Origin: Azovibrio sp.
GTDB lineage: Bacteria > Pseudomonadota > Gammaproteobacteria > Burkholderiales > Rhodocyclaceae
Direction: 5' to 3'
DNA length: 64,000 nucleotides
Assembly (NCBI GenBank): GCA_026414665.1
Contig: JAOAIO010000001.1
Location: 13,309 to 77,308 of the forward strand
This document shows positions 38,240 through 48,119 of the stretch, in pieces. Each line of letters opens with the position of its first letter. Positions within the stretch are counted from its first letter, which is position 1. The notes under the pieces are model-generated. The model had not been told where the DNA came from. It searched no databases and was given only the letters and a program-made list of their open reading frames with translations. The position numbers and the translations under genes were made by a program.

Positions 38240-41092
38240 TCAAGCCTCCTCTGCTTGGTTGGGGGTGGGTTGAAGCGGCGGCCTCCTCGGCGCCGCGCAG
38301 ACTGGCAGGCACTCGGCGCGGCGGCCGATGCGCGAGAGATTGGCGAGCGCCAGCATCACCGCGCCTACCACGGTGAGGAACACGCCGGTATCGAAGGCCA
38401 TGGCCGAGGCCAACTCGAACTCACCCACCAGAGGCAGGTGGAAGTGCCCGAAGGTGCTGGTCAGGAAAGGGTGATCGGCGAGCCAGGCGGCGATGCCGGT
38501 CGCGCCGGCCACGAGCACGCCGAGGCCGATCAGGGCGTGGTAATCGACCTTCATGCGCTGCGCCGCCCAGCCGAAGCCGCTTGCCATGTACTGCATGATC
38601 AAAGCGATGGCCACGACCAGCGCGGCGATGAAGCCGCCGCCGGGCACGTTGTGGCCGCGCAAGAAGATGTAGGCGCCCACCATCAGCGCCAAGGGCAACA
38701 TCACCCGGGTGGCGACCACGAGGAGCAGCGGATGGCGGTCGCCGGATCGCTTTTGATCGGGGACCCAGGCCGCCAGCTTACGGCCGACGGCGCCTTGCAG
38801 GGCGCCATCGAGCAAGGCGTAGATGGCGAGCGCGGCGATGCCGAGCACGATGATTTCGCCGAAAGTATCGAAGCCGCGAAAATCGACGAGGATCACGTTC
38901 ACCACATTCGTGCCGCCGCCGCCAGGCACCGACTTCTCCAAGTAGTAGCCGGACAAAGTGGCGGCGTCCCGCGTCAGCATCGCCCAGCAAGCGCCGCCCA
39001 CGCCCATGCCGGCGAGGCTGGCGAGGCCGGCGTCGCGCCACTTCCGCCCAAGGCTGCTTTCCGCTGGGGTTTCCTTGGGCAGCAGATTGAGGGCGAGGAG
39101 CAAGAGGATCACCGTCACCACTTCCACGGAGATTTGCGTGAGCGCCAGATCCGGGGCCGAGAAATAGATGAAGCCGAGACAGACGATCAAGCCGACGACC
39201 CCGACGGTGAGCAGCGCTACCAGACGCTGCCGATGCAAGCACACCACCGCAAGGCTCGCGGCTGCCAGCAGCAGCCAGGCGATCACGGCCACCGGATGCG
39301 CCGGTAGCAGGGCGCGGCTGCCGGGGCTGTGGCTCGCGCCGAAGAAAGCGGCGCCGCCCAGCAGCACGGCGGCGCCGAGCATGAAAGCGAGATGACGTTG
39401 CAAGGAAGCGTTGTGCAAGCCGTGCATGCCGCGCTGGGCCAGGGCCACGGCGCCGGCGATGCTGGCTTGGAACATGGTTTTCGCGTCCGGGTGCGGGCCA
39501 GCTTGCCAAGCGGCGCGCAGGGCCGGGTAGCGCCAGAGTAGGGCGAGGCCGAGTGCGATGGCGATGGCGCTCATGAACAGCGCCGGGGTGAAGCCGTGCC
39601 AGAGCGCCAAGTGGTAATCGGGCAGGGGGCCGCCGATCACGGCGCCGGCCACCGTGGCTACCAGAGGGCCGGCGATTGGGGCGGGGAACAGGCCGATCAA
39701 CACCACCAGCGCGACCAGCAGGGCAGGCGGTCCCCAGAGACCGAGGGGGGGATCGTGCGGGATGTGCGGATAGTCGTTCCGGGGCTTGCCGAAGAAGACA
39801 TGGACGATGTAGCGGAAGGAATAAGCCACCGAGCACACGGCGCCCAGGGTAGCAAGCAGTGGCACCGGCCAGTCCTGCCCGAGCCAGGCCGTGTGGGCTG
39901 CCGCTTCCAACATCATTTCCTTGGAAAGAAAGCCGTTGAGGAACGGCATTCCGGCCATCGAGGCGGCCGCCAGGAGCGCCAGGGTGCCGCTGATCGGCAT
40001 CAGCGCCATCAAGCCGCCCAAGCGCTTGATGTCGCGGGTGCCGGCCTCGTGGTCGACGATGCCGGCGTTCATGAACAGGGCGGCCTTGAAAGTGGCGTGG
40101 TTGAGGATGTGGAATACCGCCGCCACGGCGGCCATGGGCGAGCCTAGGCCGAGCAAGAAGGTGACGAGGCCCAAGTGGCTGACCGTGGAAAAGGCCAGCA
40201 GCCCCTTTAGATCATCCTTGAACAGCGCGATCCAGGCGCCGATGACCATGGTCACGAGGCCGGTCGTGGCGACCAGGTAGAACCAGGCATCGGTGCCGGC
40301 CAGTACCGGCCAGAGGCGGGCCAGCAAGAACAGCCCGGCCTTCACCATGGTGGCCGAGTGCAAGTAGGCGGACACCGGAGTGGGCGCCGCCATGGCGTGC
40401 GGCAACCAGAAGTGGAAGGGGAACTGGGCGCTCTTGGTGAAGCAGCCGCCCAAAATCAAGAGTAGGGCCGGCAGGTAGAGCGGCGAAGCCTGAATGGTCT
40501 CCTTGTGCTGCAGGATCACGCTCAAATCGTAGGAGCCGGCGATGTGCCCGAGCAGCAACATGCCGGCGATCATGGAGAGGCCGCCGGCGCCGGTGATGGT
40601 GAGCGCCATGCGCGCGCCCTGGCGGCCTTCCGGCAGGTGCCGCCAATAGCCGATGAGGAGGAAGGAGGAGAGGCTGGTCAGTTCCCAGAAGATGAGCAGT
40701 AAGAGAATGTTGTCGGACAGCACGATGCCCACCATGGCGCCCTGAAAGAGCAGCAGGTAGGTATAGAAGCTGCCCATGGGGTCGTCCTTGGCCAAGTAGA
40801 AGCGGGCGTAGGTGATGATCAGGAGGCCGATGCCGAGGATCAAGCCGGCGAAGAAGAAACCCAGGCCGTCCAGAAAGAAATTCACGTTAAGGCCGAGCTG
40901 GGGCAGCCATTCCCAGCCTGCCTGTACCACCTCGCCGCGAAACACGGCTGGGGCGTGCGTCAGCAGCAACAGGAAGGCCAGCAGGCTGACCGTGAAGGTA
41001 CTGGTGGCGCAGGCGTTGCGCCCGGCGCGCAGCATCAGCGCCGGCAACAAGGCCCCGAGAAAGGGCAGCATCACGATCAGGGCAAGGCTCAT
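38240..41092 (-). CDS. mrpA: Na+/H+ antiporter subunit A, fused A/B type (module 1)
   Basis: 950 aa; N-terminal NuoL-like FWELTSLSSFLLIGYW, KSAQFPFHFWLPHAMAAPTPVSAYLHSATMVKAG; C-terminal APDLALTQISVEVVTVILLLLALNLLP and NVILVDFRGFDTFGE..NVPGGGFIAALVVA. Confidence 0.95.
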   Translation of the reverse strand: MSLALIVMLPFLGALLPALMLRAGRNACATSTFTVSLLAFLLLLTHAPAVFRGEVVQAGWEWLPQLGLNVNFFLDGLGFFFAGLILGIGLLIITYARFYLAKDDPMGSFYTYLLLFQGAMVGIVLSDNILLLLIFWELTSLSSFLLIGYWRHLPEGRQGARMALTITGAGGLSMIAGMLLLGHIAGSYDLSVILQHKETIQASPLYLPALLLILGGCFTKSAQFPFHFWLPHAMAAPTPVSAYLHSATMVKAGLFLLARLWPVLAGTDAWFYLVATTGLVTMVIGAWIALFKDDLKGLLAFSTVSHLGLVTFLLGLGSPMAAVAAVFHILNHATFKAALFMNAGIVDHEAGTRDIKRLGGLMALMPISGTLALLAAASMAGMPFLNGFLSKEMMLEAAAHTAWLGQDWPVPLLATLGAVCSVAYSFRYIVHVFFGKPRNDYPHIPHDPPLGLWGPPALLVALVVLIGLFPAPIAGPLVATVAGAVIGGPLPDYHLALWHGFTPALFMSAIAIALGLALLWRYPALRAAWQAGPHPDAKTMFQASIAGAVALAQRGMHGLHNASLQRHLAFMLGAAVLLGGAAFFGASHSPGSRALLPAHPVAVIAWLLLAAASLAVVCLHRQRLVALLTVGVVGLIVCLGFIYFSAPDLALTQISVEVVTVILLLLALNLLPKETPAESSLGRKWRDAGLASLAGMGVGGACWAMLTRDAATLSGYYLEKSVPGGGGTNVVNVILVDFRGFDTFGEIIVLGIAALAIYALLDGALQGAVGRKLAAWVPDQKRSGDRHPLLLVVATRVMLPLALMVGAYIFLRGHNVPGGGFIAALVVAIALIMQYMASGFGWAAQRMKVDYHALIGLGVLVAGATGIAAWLADHPFLTSTFGHFHLPLVGEFELASAMAFDTGVFLTVVGAVMLALANLSRIGRRAECLPVCAAPRRPPLQPTPNQAEEA

Positions 41093-41148
41093 GGGCTATC
41101 CATCCGCAAAACACGACGTTCGGCTGCCTACCGCTCACGCTCAAGGCA

Positions 41149-41169
41149 AGCCCCGGTCAGGCCGGGGCT
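41149..41169 (-). other. 8-bp hairpin at the predicted 5' end of the mrpA transcript
   Basis: AGCCCCGG-TCAGG-CCGGGGCT (plus-strand reading), perfect stem just downstream of the candidate promoter. Confidence 0.5.
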
Positions 41170-41176
41170 GCGGGGC

Positions 41177-41206
41177 AGTATAAGATGGTTTCGCCGGCTT
41201 CTCCAA
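41177..41206 (-). promoter_or_regulatory. Candidate sigma-70 promoter of the Mrp array
   Basis: Minus strand TTGGAG-N18-TATACT, about 85 nt upstream of the mrpA ATG. Confidence 0.5.
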
Positions 41207-41334
41207 GGCCGGGGCTTGACATATAGCCAACAAATGCAATCCGAGCTGGCGCTCCGTGCGCCTGGCGGCGGCTTCTTGCGCCGCAACAAATCATTACATT
41301 CCGTCACTTGGGGGCTGGGTTAGAATCGCGGGCC

Positions 41335-41757
41335 ATGGAACAGGCACGCACAACCCACGCCTTCAGCATCCCCGTGCGGGTTTATTACGAGGATACGGAT
41401 GCCGGCGGCGTCGTCTATTACGCCAATTACCTGAAATTCTTCGAGCGCTGCCGCAGCGACTGGATGCGCGCGCTGGGCTACGACCAATCCCAACTGGCGC
41501 GCGAGCATGGCATCGTGTTCGTGGTCGGCGGCGTCAGCTTGCAGTATCTGAAGCCGGCGCGGCTCGACGATCTGCTAAGCGTCGGGTTGGAAGTGGAAAA
41601 ACTCGGGCGGGCCCAGGTGGTGCTGCGGCAATACGTGCGCCGCGATGCCACGGATCTGGCTGTCGGCAGCGTGCAGATCGTCTGTGTCGATCCTCTCAAG
41701 ATGAAATCCACGGCCATTCCCGCCTGGCTGCGGCAACAACTGGAGTCCCTCGCATGA
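41335..41757 (+). CDS. ybgC: Tol-Pal-associated acyl-CoA thioesterase YbgC
   Basis: [39 protein letters not shown]; first gene of the tol-pal operon. Confidence 0.96.
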   Translation: MEQARTTHAFSIPVRVYYEDTDAGGVVYYANYLKFFERCRSDWMRALGYDQSQLAREHGIVFVVGGVSLQYLKPARLDDLLSVGLEVEKLGRAQVVLRQYVRRDATDLAVGSVQIVCVDPLKMKSTAIPAWLRQQLESLA

Positions 41758-42431
41758 ACGTCACCCAGGATATGTCCATCCTGCACCTGATTCTCGAAGC
41801 TTCCGCCGTGGTCCAGGCGGTGATGGCCATCCTCGTCGGGGTGTCCTTCATGTCCTGGTACTACATCTTCATGAAGTGGTTCGCGGTGCGCGACTCGCGG
41901 CAGAAGACGGAGGATTTCGAGCGCGATTTCTGGTCCGGCGGCGACCTGAACAGCCTCTACAACAGCGCGGTGAACGATCGCCATCACGCCGGCAGCATGG
42001 AGCGCATCTTCGAAGCCGGTTTCCGCGAATTCACCAAGCTGCGCGGCCAAAAAGGACTCGAACCCAGCGACGTGATCGACGGCGCCCGCCGCGCCATGCG
42101 CGCTACCTACCAGCGCGAGCTGGATGCGCTCGAAGCCCATCTGGCCTTCCTCGCCTCCGTCGGTTCCGTCTCTCCCTACATCGGCCTGTTCGGCACCGTC
42201 TGGGGCATCATGCACGCCTTCCGCGCTTTGGGCAACGTGGGCCAGGCTACGCTCGCTTCGGTGGCGCCGGGCATCGCCGAAGCTTTGGTGGCCACGGCGA
42301 TTGGCCTCTTTGCCGCGATTCCCGCGGTGCTCGCCTATAACCGCTTCTCGCATGACATCGACCGGCTCGCCACGCGTTACGAATCCTTCATGGAAGAGTT
42401 CTCCAACATCCTGCAACGTCAGATGAGATAA
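41754..42431 (+). CDS. tolQ: Tol-Pal system protein TolQ
   Basis: [46 protein letters not shown]. Confidence 0.96.
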   Translation: MNVTQDMSILHLILEASAVVQAVMAILVGVSFMSWYYIFMKWFAVRDSRQKTEDFERDFWSGGDLNSLYNSAVNDRHHAGSMERIFEAGFREFTKLRGQKGLEPSDVIDGARRAMRATYQRELDALEAHLAFLASVGSVSPYIGLFGTVWGIMHAFRALGNVGQATLASVAPGIAEALVATAIGLFAAIPAVLAYNRFSHDIDRLATRYESFMEEFSNILQRQMR

Positions 42432-42434
42432 GCC

Positions 42435-42839
42435 ATGCGCCGTGCCCGTCGTCTCAAGAACGAAATCAACGTCGTGCCTTACATCGACGTGATGCTGGTG
42501 CTCTTGGTCATCTTCATGGTCGCCACCCCGATGATGCAGACCGGCTCCGTCGATCTGCCCAGCGTCGGCCAGGCCAACACCCCGCCGGAAAACCCCTTGC
42601 GGGTCACCGTGGGCCCCACCGGGGAACTGGCGGTGCAGGACGGCAGCGGCAAGTCCCGCAGTGTCAGCCGCAGCGAACTGGCGCCCCTATTAGCCGCGGA
42701 ACTCGCCAAGAACCCCGAAGCCGCGGTACTCGTGGCCGGCGATAAGCAGGCCAGCTATGCATCCGTGCTGGCGGCCCTGAATGAAATCAAGGCCCTGGGC
42801 TTTAAGCGGGTCGGCTTGGAAACCACGCGCAGCAAATGA
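42435..42839 (+). CDS. tolR: Tol-Pal system protein TolR
   Basis: NEINVVPYIDVMLVLLVIFMVATPMMQTGSVDLP. Confidence 0.96.
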   Translation: MRRARRLKNEINVVPYIDVMLVLLVIFMVATPMMQTGSVDLPSVGQANTPPENPLRVTVGPTGELAVQDGSGKSRSVSRSELAPLLAAELAKNPEAAVLVAGDKQASYASVLAALNEIKALGFKRVGLETTRSK

Positions 42840-43648
42840 TTCCCAGCGCTCCCCAGGAACCCGGCAAGGGCAAGGCTCTGGCGCTCGCCATCGCGGTGCA
42901 CCTGTTGCTCGCGCTGGCGCTCTTTCTGGGGGTGCAATGGAAGACGGAAGAGACCGCGGTCGAGGTCGAGCTCTGGTCGCCGGTGCCGCGCCAGGCGACT
43001 TCGCCGCCGCCCCCCAGGGAGCAGCCGAAGCCGGAAGCCAAGCCCGAACCGAAGCCCGAGCCGCGGGTGGAGCCGGAGCCCGGCCCCGTGGCGAAGCCCG
43101 ACATCGCCGTGAAGAAGGAAGAGAAGCGCGCTGAGCCGAAAAAGCCGGAGCCCAAGCCCGAACCCAAGCCTGAGCCGAAGAAACCAGAACCTAAGCCCGA
43201 GTCGAAACCGGAGCCGAAAAAGCCGGAGCCGCCCAAAGACCCGTTCAAGGACCTGTTGGACCAGGAGCTAAAGCAGACCCAGCGCCACAGCCAAGCCCAG
43301 GCCCGCGCCAGCCAGGAAGATCGGCTCAAAGCGCTGGCCGCGGAGGAGCAGAAGGCCGCCGGCCGGCGCAGCGCCGAGGGCGGCTGGGTGGACAAGATTC
43401 GCGCCAAGATACGCGGCAACGTGATCCTGCCGCCCAATTTGCAGGGCAACCCCGAGGCCGAGTTCGAGGTCACGCAATTGCCGACCGGCGAGGTGATCGG
43501 CGTGCGCCTGCGCCGTTCGAGTGGCCATGCGGCGCTCGATGCGGCCATCGAGCGGGCCATCCTCAAATCCTCGCCTTTGCCCAAGCCTGACGATCCGGCC
43601 GTATTCCAGCGGGTCCTGAACATCAAATACCGTCCTTTCCCCGAATGA
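42836..43648 (+). CDS. tolA: Tol-Pal system protein TolA
   Basis: N-terminal TM, Pro/Glu/Lys-rich middle, C-terminal VTQLPTGEVIGVRLRRSSGHAALDAAIERAILKSSPLPKP. Confidence 0.93.
   Translation: MIPSAPQEPGKGKALALAIAVHLLLALALFLGVQWKTEETAVEVELWSPVPRQATSPPPPREQPKPEAKPEPKPEPRVEPEPGPVAKPDIAVKKEEKRAEPKKPEPKPEPKPEPKKPEPKPESKPEPKKPEPPKDPFKDLLDQELKQTQRHSQAQARASQEDRLKALAAEEQKAAGRRSAEGGWVDKIRAKIRGNVILPPNLQGNPEAEFEVTQLPTGEVIGVRLRRSSGHAALDAAIERAILKSSPLPKPDDPAVFQRVLNIKYRPFPE
43024..43233 (+). repeat. Low-complexity (K-P-E-P)n coding repeat in tolA
   Basis: Translation PKPEAKPEPKPEPRVEPEPG...PKKPEPKPEPKPEPKKPEPKPESKPEPKKPEP. Confidence 0.85.
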
Positions 43649-43691
43649 CTTGGCGCGCGAGGAACGGTCTGTATAATCGCCCGGAGACAAA

Positions 43692-44993
43692 ATGCCCTTG
43701 CAGAACATGAACTTGTCAAATTCTCGTCGTTTCGTCCTGGCGGGGATCGCCGCCTTCTTGCTAGGGGGCGCGGGTCTCGTTCAGGCGCAGCTCTCGATCC
43801 AGATCACCGGCGCGGGCGCCAACCAGATCCCTGTCGCCATTGCCGATTTCGGCGGCGATGTCGGCACGAGCCGGGCGCTGACCTCCGTGGTGCGCGCCGA
43901 TCTCGAGCGCAGCGGCTTGTTCCGGCTCGTGGATGCGAGCGGCGCCGCGCTCACCGAAGCCTCCCCAGTGGATTACATGGCCTGGAAGGCTCGGGGGGCT
44001 GACGCGCTGGCCGCGGGCAGCTTGGGGCCTAGCCCCGATGGCCGCCTGGAGGCCCGCTTCCGCCTCTATGACGTGAACCGCCAGAACAACCTGGGCGGCG
44101 CCGCCTACCTGACCACCGTGCCCCAGCTGCGGGCGGCCGGGCACCGGATCGCCGACTACATCTATGAGAAGCTCACCGGCGAGCGCGGCATCTTCTCCAC
44201 CCGCATCGCCTACGTGGTCAAGTCGGGCGGCCGCTACGAGCTGCAAATCGCCGACTCCGACGGCCAGAACGCCCAGACCGCCCTGGTTTCCCGGGAGCCC
44301 ATCATCTCCCCGGCCTGGTCGCCTGACGGCAGCCGCATCGCCTACGTCTCGTTCGAGAACAAGAAGCCCATCGTCTTCGTGCACTCCCTGGCTACCGGCA
44401 AGCGCCATGTGGTTGCCAATTTCAAGGGTTCGAACTCCGCGCCGGCCTGGTCGCCCGACGGCCAGCGCTTGGCCGTGGTGCTCACCAAGGATGGCAGCTC
44501 CCAGATCTATCTCATCAGCGCCAGCGGCGGTGCCGCGCAGCGCCTCACCAGCTCCGCCGGCATCGACACAGAGCCGCAGTTCTCCCCGGACGGCGCCTGG
44601 GTCTATTTCACCTCTGACCGGGGCGGCAGCCCGCAGATTTACCGGGTCTCGACGAGCGGCGGCGCGCCGGAGCGGGTCACGTTCGAGGGTAACTACAACG
44701 TCACGCCGCGCCCCTCGCCTGATGGCAAGAGCCTGGCTTTCATCGCCCGGCGCGAAGGCCGCTTTCAGCTCGCCATCATGGATTTGGCCAGCCGCCAGGT
44801 GCAGATCCTGTCGGATTCGCACAAGGACGAGTCGCCCAGTTTCGCCCCCAATAGCCGCATGATCCTTCTGGCCACGGAGATTGGTGGCCGCGGCGTGTTG
44901 TCCGCCGTGTCGGCGGATGGGCGCATCAAACAGCGCTTGTCGGTGGCGGCAGGCGATGTGCGGGAACCCGCCTGGGGTCCCTTCTTTCAGTAA
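43692..44993 (+). CDS. tolB: Tol-Pal system beta-propeller protein TolB
   Basis: Signal peptide, repeated SPDGxxIAYVSF/[29 protein letters not shown] propeller motifs. Start may be 43707. Confidence 0.96.
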   Translation: MPLQNMNLSNSRRFVLAGIAAFLLGGAGLVQAQLSIQITGAGANQIPVAIADFGGDVGTSRALTSVVRADLERSGLFRLVDASGAALTEASPVDYMAWKARGADALAAGSLGPSPDGRLEARFRLYDVNRQNNLGGAAYLTTVPQLRAAGHRIADYIYEKLTGERGIFSTRIAYVVKSGGRYELQIADSDGQNAQTALVSREPIISPAWSPDGSRIAYVSFENKKPIVFVHSLATGKRHVVANFKGSNSAPAWSPDGQRLAVVLTKDGSSQIYLISASGGAAQRLTSSAGIDTEPQFSPDGAWVYFTSDRGGSPQIYRVSTSGGAPERVTFEGNYNVTPRPSPDGKSLAFIARREGRFQLAIMDLASRQVQILSDSHKDESPSFAPNSRMILLATEIGGRGVLSAVSADGRIKQRLSVAAGDVREPAWGPFFQ

Positions 44994-45029
44994 TTGATCG
45001 AGCCAACAGACGAGATGGAGCTAAAAGCG

Positions 45030-45563
45030 ATGAAAACCAGCATGAAAGTTTCCCTGGCCTCTTTGGCCGTGGCCCTGGCCCTGGCCGGCTGCGGCAGTAC
45101 CGGTGACAAGGAGGGCGGCGCCCCGGTGGAGAGCCGCGACTCCAACGCCGGCGTGGCCCGGGTCGAAGCCGGCGGCGTGCAGAGCGGCAAGCTGCCGGCC
45201 GTGCTCACCGACCCCAACAGCATCCTGTCCAAGCGCAGCATCTACTTCGCGCTCGACCGCTACGATGTGTCCGAGCAGTACCGGGCGCTCGTCAATGCGC
45301 ACGCCAAGTTCCTGGTCGAGAATCGCCAATTCAAGATTCTGATCCAAGGCAACACGGATGAGCGCGGCAGCCGCGAATACAACCTCTCCCTCGGCCAGAA
45401 GCGCGCCGACGCGGTGAAGCGGATGATGGTGCTCCTCGGCGTGCGTGAGGACCAGATCGAATCGGTCAGCCTCGGCGAAGAGAAGCCGCGCGCCGAAGGC
45501 CACAACGAAGAGGCCTGGGCCGAGAACCGTCGCGCCGACATCCTCTACGCCGGCGAGTATTGA
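45030..45563 (+). CDS. pal: Peptidoglycan-associated lipoprotein Pal
   Basis: Lipobox LALAGCGS; IYFALDRYDVSEQY, IQGNTDERGSREYNLSLGQKRADAVKR. Confidence 0.96.
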   Translation: MKTSMKVSLASLAVALALAGCGSTGDKEGGAPVESRDSNAGVARVEAGGVQSGKLPAVLTDPNSILSKRSIYFALDRYDVSEQYRALVNAHAKFLVENRQFKILIQGNTDERGSREYNLSLGQKRADAVKRMMVLLGVREDQIESVSLGEEKPRAEGHNEEAWAENRRADILYAGEY

Positions 45564-45565
45564 TC

Positions 45566-46330
45566 ATGCCGCGCCGTCCGGTACTGCCCGCAGTCCTGCT
45601 GTGCGCCCTGCTGGCCGCGCCGGCGGCCCAGGCGGGCCTCTTCGACGACAAGGAGGCCCGCCAGCAGATCGCCGATCTGAAGGCCCAAGCCGAACAACGC
45701 TTCGATACCCAGGCCAAGGGCCAGCTCGAACTGGCGAGCCAGATCATCGCCTTGCGCGAGGAGCTCGCGCGGCTGCACGGCCAGGTCGAAACCTTGAGCT
45801 ACGAGAACGAGCAGCTCAAGAAACGCCAGCAAGACCTATATCTCGATCTCGATGCGCGCTTGCGTAAGCTCGAACCCAGCCCGCCGACCGCCGCTGCCGC
45901 GCCAGCCGCCGAAGGCGGGAGCAGCGATACCGCCACCAGCGCCCGGGGTGGCGACCCGATGGCCGAGTCCAAGGCTTATGAGGCCGCCCTCAATTTGTTC
46001 AAGAATGCCAAGTACAAGGAAGCCGCCCAGGCTTTCGAGCGTTTCGTCAAGGATTACCCGCATAGCGACCTCGCGCCGAATGCCCAGTTCTGGCTGGGCA
46101 ACGCCTGGTATGCGCAAAAGGAGTGCAAGAAGGCCATCGACGCCCAGCTCGTGGTCACGAGCCGTTGGCCCGATTCGCTCCGGGCGCCCGACGCCATGCT
46201 CGCCATCGCCGATTGCCAGCGCGACTGGGGTAACGTCCAGGCAGCGCGGCGCACGCTAACTAGCCTGGTGGCCAAATATCCCGATTCCAAGGCGGCGGCC
46301 CAGGCCCGGCAACGGCTAGGGCAGAAATAA
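45566..46330 (+). CDS. cpoB: Cell division coordinator CpoB (YbgF), TPR
   Basis: Signal peptide, coiled coil, then YEAALNLFKNAKYKEAAQAFERFVKDYPHSDLAPNAQFWLGNAWY; follows pal. Confidence 0.94.
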   Translation: MPRRPVLPAVLLCALLAAPAAQAGLFDDKEARQQIADLKAQAEQRFDTQAKGQLELASQIIALREELARLHGQVETLSYENEQLKKRQQDLYLDLDARLRKLEPSPPTAAAAPAAEGGSSDTATSARGGDPMAESKAYEAALNLFKNAKYKEAAQAFERFVKDYPHSDLAPNAQFWLGNAWYAQKECKKAIDAQLVVTSRWPDSLRAPDAMLAIADCQRDWGNVQAARRTLTSLVAKYPDSKAAAQARQRLGQK

Positions 46331-46987
46331 GTGGCGCCGGATACGCCCCGTTCGCTGCGCGTCAGCGAGATTTTCTTTTCCCTGCAAGGCGAGGGCTCGC
46401 GGGTCGGCTTGCCGACCGTGTTCGTGCGTCTGACGGGCTGCCCTTTGCGCTGCACCTGGTGCGATACCTCCCATGCCTTTAGCGGTGGCCAAAGCATGAG
46501 CCTGGCGGCCATTTTGGCGCGCGTGGCGGAGTTCCCTACCCGCCAGGTCTGCGTCACCGGTGGCGAGCCCTTGGCGCAGAAAGCCTGTCTCGACCTGCTC
46601 ACGGCGCTGTGCGACCGGGGCTACGATGTCGCGCTGGAAACTTCCGGGGCGCTCGATGTGAGCCTGGTGGATCCGCGCGTGTCGCGCATCATGGATTTGA
46701 AGGCGCCGGGCTCCGGCGAGGCTAAGCGCAATCGTTGGGAAAATCTCGCCTATCTTCGCCCGCACGACGAGCTCAAGATCATCATCGCTTGCCGCGCCGA
46801 CTATGAGTGGGCCAAGGCTCAGCTTGCGAAGTACGATCTCGCCCGGCGCTGCCCGGTGCTCCTATCGCCGGCCCAGGGGCTGATCGAGCCGCGCGAGTTG
46901 GCGGAATGGATCTTGGCCGATGGCCTGCCGGTGCGTTTCCAGTTGCAGCTGCACAAGTGCCTCTGGGGTAACATTCCGGGCAGGTGA
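46331..46987 (+). CDS. queE: 7-carboxy-7-deazaguanine synthase QueE
   Basis: VSEIFFSLQGEGSRVGLPTVFVRLTGCPLRCTWCDTSHAF; radical-SAM Cys motif. Confidence 0.96.
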   Translation: MAPDTPRSLRVSEIFFSLQGEGSRVGLPTVFVRLTGCPLRCTWCDTSHAFSGGQSMSLAAILARVAEFPTRQVCVTGGEPLAQKACLDLLTALCDRGYDVALETSGALDVSLVDPRVSRIMDLKAPGSGEAKRNRWENLAYLRPHDELKIIIACRADYEWAKAQLAKYDLARRCPVLLSPAQGLIEPRELAEWILADGLPVRFQLQLHKCLWGNIPGR

Positions 46988-47009
46988 AAGCCCGCAAGAA
47001 AGGCCTGTC

Positions 47010-47372
47010 ATGGACACGAACCGCCGCCAGTTTTCGCGCATCCACTTTAGCGCCGAGGGCCGGCTTTTCTTCCCGGGTGGGGAGGCGCCGGTCGAGGTCG
47101 TCGATCTTTCCCTCAAAGGCGTTTTGCTGCGCTTAGCGCGTCCGGTCGCGCTACAGCCTGGGCAGCGCGCTACCTTGCGCGTGGCGCTGGCCGCAAGTGG
47201 CGAGGGCATCCGCATGGAGACTACGGTGGCGCATAGCGAAGGCCAGAATGTCGGCTTGCGTTGCATCGAAATCGATCTGGACAGCATCACGCACTTGCGC
47301 CGCTTGGTGGAACTCAACCTCGGCGATGAAGCCCTCTTGCATCGGGAGTTGGAATCGCTCGTGCGATCCTGA
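47010..47372 (+). CDS. PilZ domain protein
   Basis: 120 aa; NRRQFSRIHFSAEGRLFF (RxxxR-like), VEVVDLSLKGVLLR (DxSxxG-like). Confidence 0.85.
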   Translation: MDTNRRQFSRIHFSAEGRLFFPGGEAPVEVVDLSLKGVLLRLARPVALQPGQRATLRVALAASGEGIRMETTVAHSEGQNVGLRCIEIDLDSITHLRRLVELNLGDEALLHRELESLVRS

Positions 47373-47436
47373 GCCGCCGTGCCTATCGGGCTGCGGTTTT
47401 CGCGGTGCAGCAAACGCGGTATAGTCCGCACCCATC

Positions 47437-48114
47437 ATGCAGCCCAAAGCCGTCGTTCTTCTCTCGGGCGGACTCGATTCCGCCACTTGCCTTGCCGAAG
47501 CCAGACACTGCGGTTTTGCCGCCTATTGCCTGTCGTTCGATTACGGCCAGCGGCACCGGGCCGAGCTCGACGCGGCCGCGCGGGTCGCCCAGGCTCTGGG
47601 GGCGGTCGAGCATCGGGTCTTGCAGCTGGATCTGCGCCAGTTCGGCGGTTCCGCCCTCACGGATACGAAACTGGACGTGCCCGTGGACGGCTTGCATCCG
47701 GGCATTCCCATCACCTATGTGCCGGCCCGCAACACCATCATGCTTTCCCTCGCCCTGGCCTGGGCCGAGGTGCTCGACAGCCGTGACCTGTTCGTCGGGG
47801 TGAATGCCGTCGATTATTCCGGCTACCCGGATTGTCGTCCCGAATACATCGCTGCGTTCGAGGCTATGGCGAACTTGGCTACCCGGGCCGGGGTCGAAGG
47901 CCACAAGCTGACCGTGCATACGCCGCTCATGCGCTTGTCCAAAGCGGACATCATCTTGCTCGGGCAGCGGCTTGGCGTCGATTACAGCCTGACCGTCTCC
48001 TGCTATCAGGCCGACGTGCAGGGGCGCGCCTGCGGGGTCTGCGACTCCTGCCGCTTGCGCCGCGCCGGCTTTGCCGCCGCTGGGGTGGTGGACCCTACTC
48101 GCTATCGGGATTGA
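47437..48114 (+). CDS. queC: 7-cyano-7-deazaguanine synthase QueC
   Basis: [54 protein letters not shown]. Confidence 0.97.
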   Translation: MQPKAVVLLSGGLDSATCLAEARHCGFAAYCLSFDYGQRHRAELDAAARVAQALGAVEHRVLQLDLRQFGGSALTDTKLDVPVDGLHPGIPITYVPARNTIMLSLALAWAEVLDSRDLFVGVNAVDYSGYPDCRPEYIAAFEAMANLATRAGVEGHKLTVHTPLMRLSKADIILLGQRLGVDYSLTVSCYQADVQGRACGVCDSCRLRRAGFAAAGVVDPTRYRD

Positions 48115-48119
48115 AAATC

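Noticed and set aside
38255-39307. 350-aa plus-strand ORF opposite mrpA
   Set aside because: Shadow ORF; the minus strand carries conserved MrpA sequence.
6334-41105. Shared 12-mer GGCTATCCATCC at 6334 and 41094, both intergenic, considered as a dispersed repeat
   Set aside because: Many 12-mer pairs are expected by chance in 64 kb and the flanks do not align.
43024-43233. Short direct repeats considered as a possible novel repeat array
   Set aside because: They encode the ordinary low-complexity Pro/Glu/Lys stalk of TolA.
42802-43719. 305-aa antisense ORF across tolA with GSGFGSGLGSGFFGSG repeats
   Set aside because: Repeat pattern is the mirror of the (KPEP)n coding repeat in tolA.
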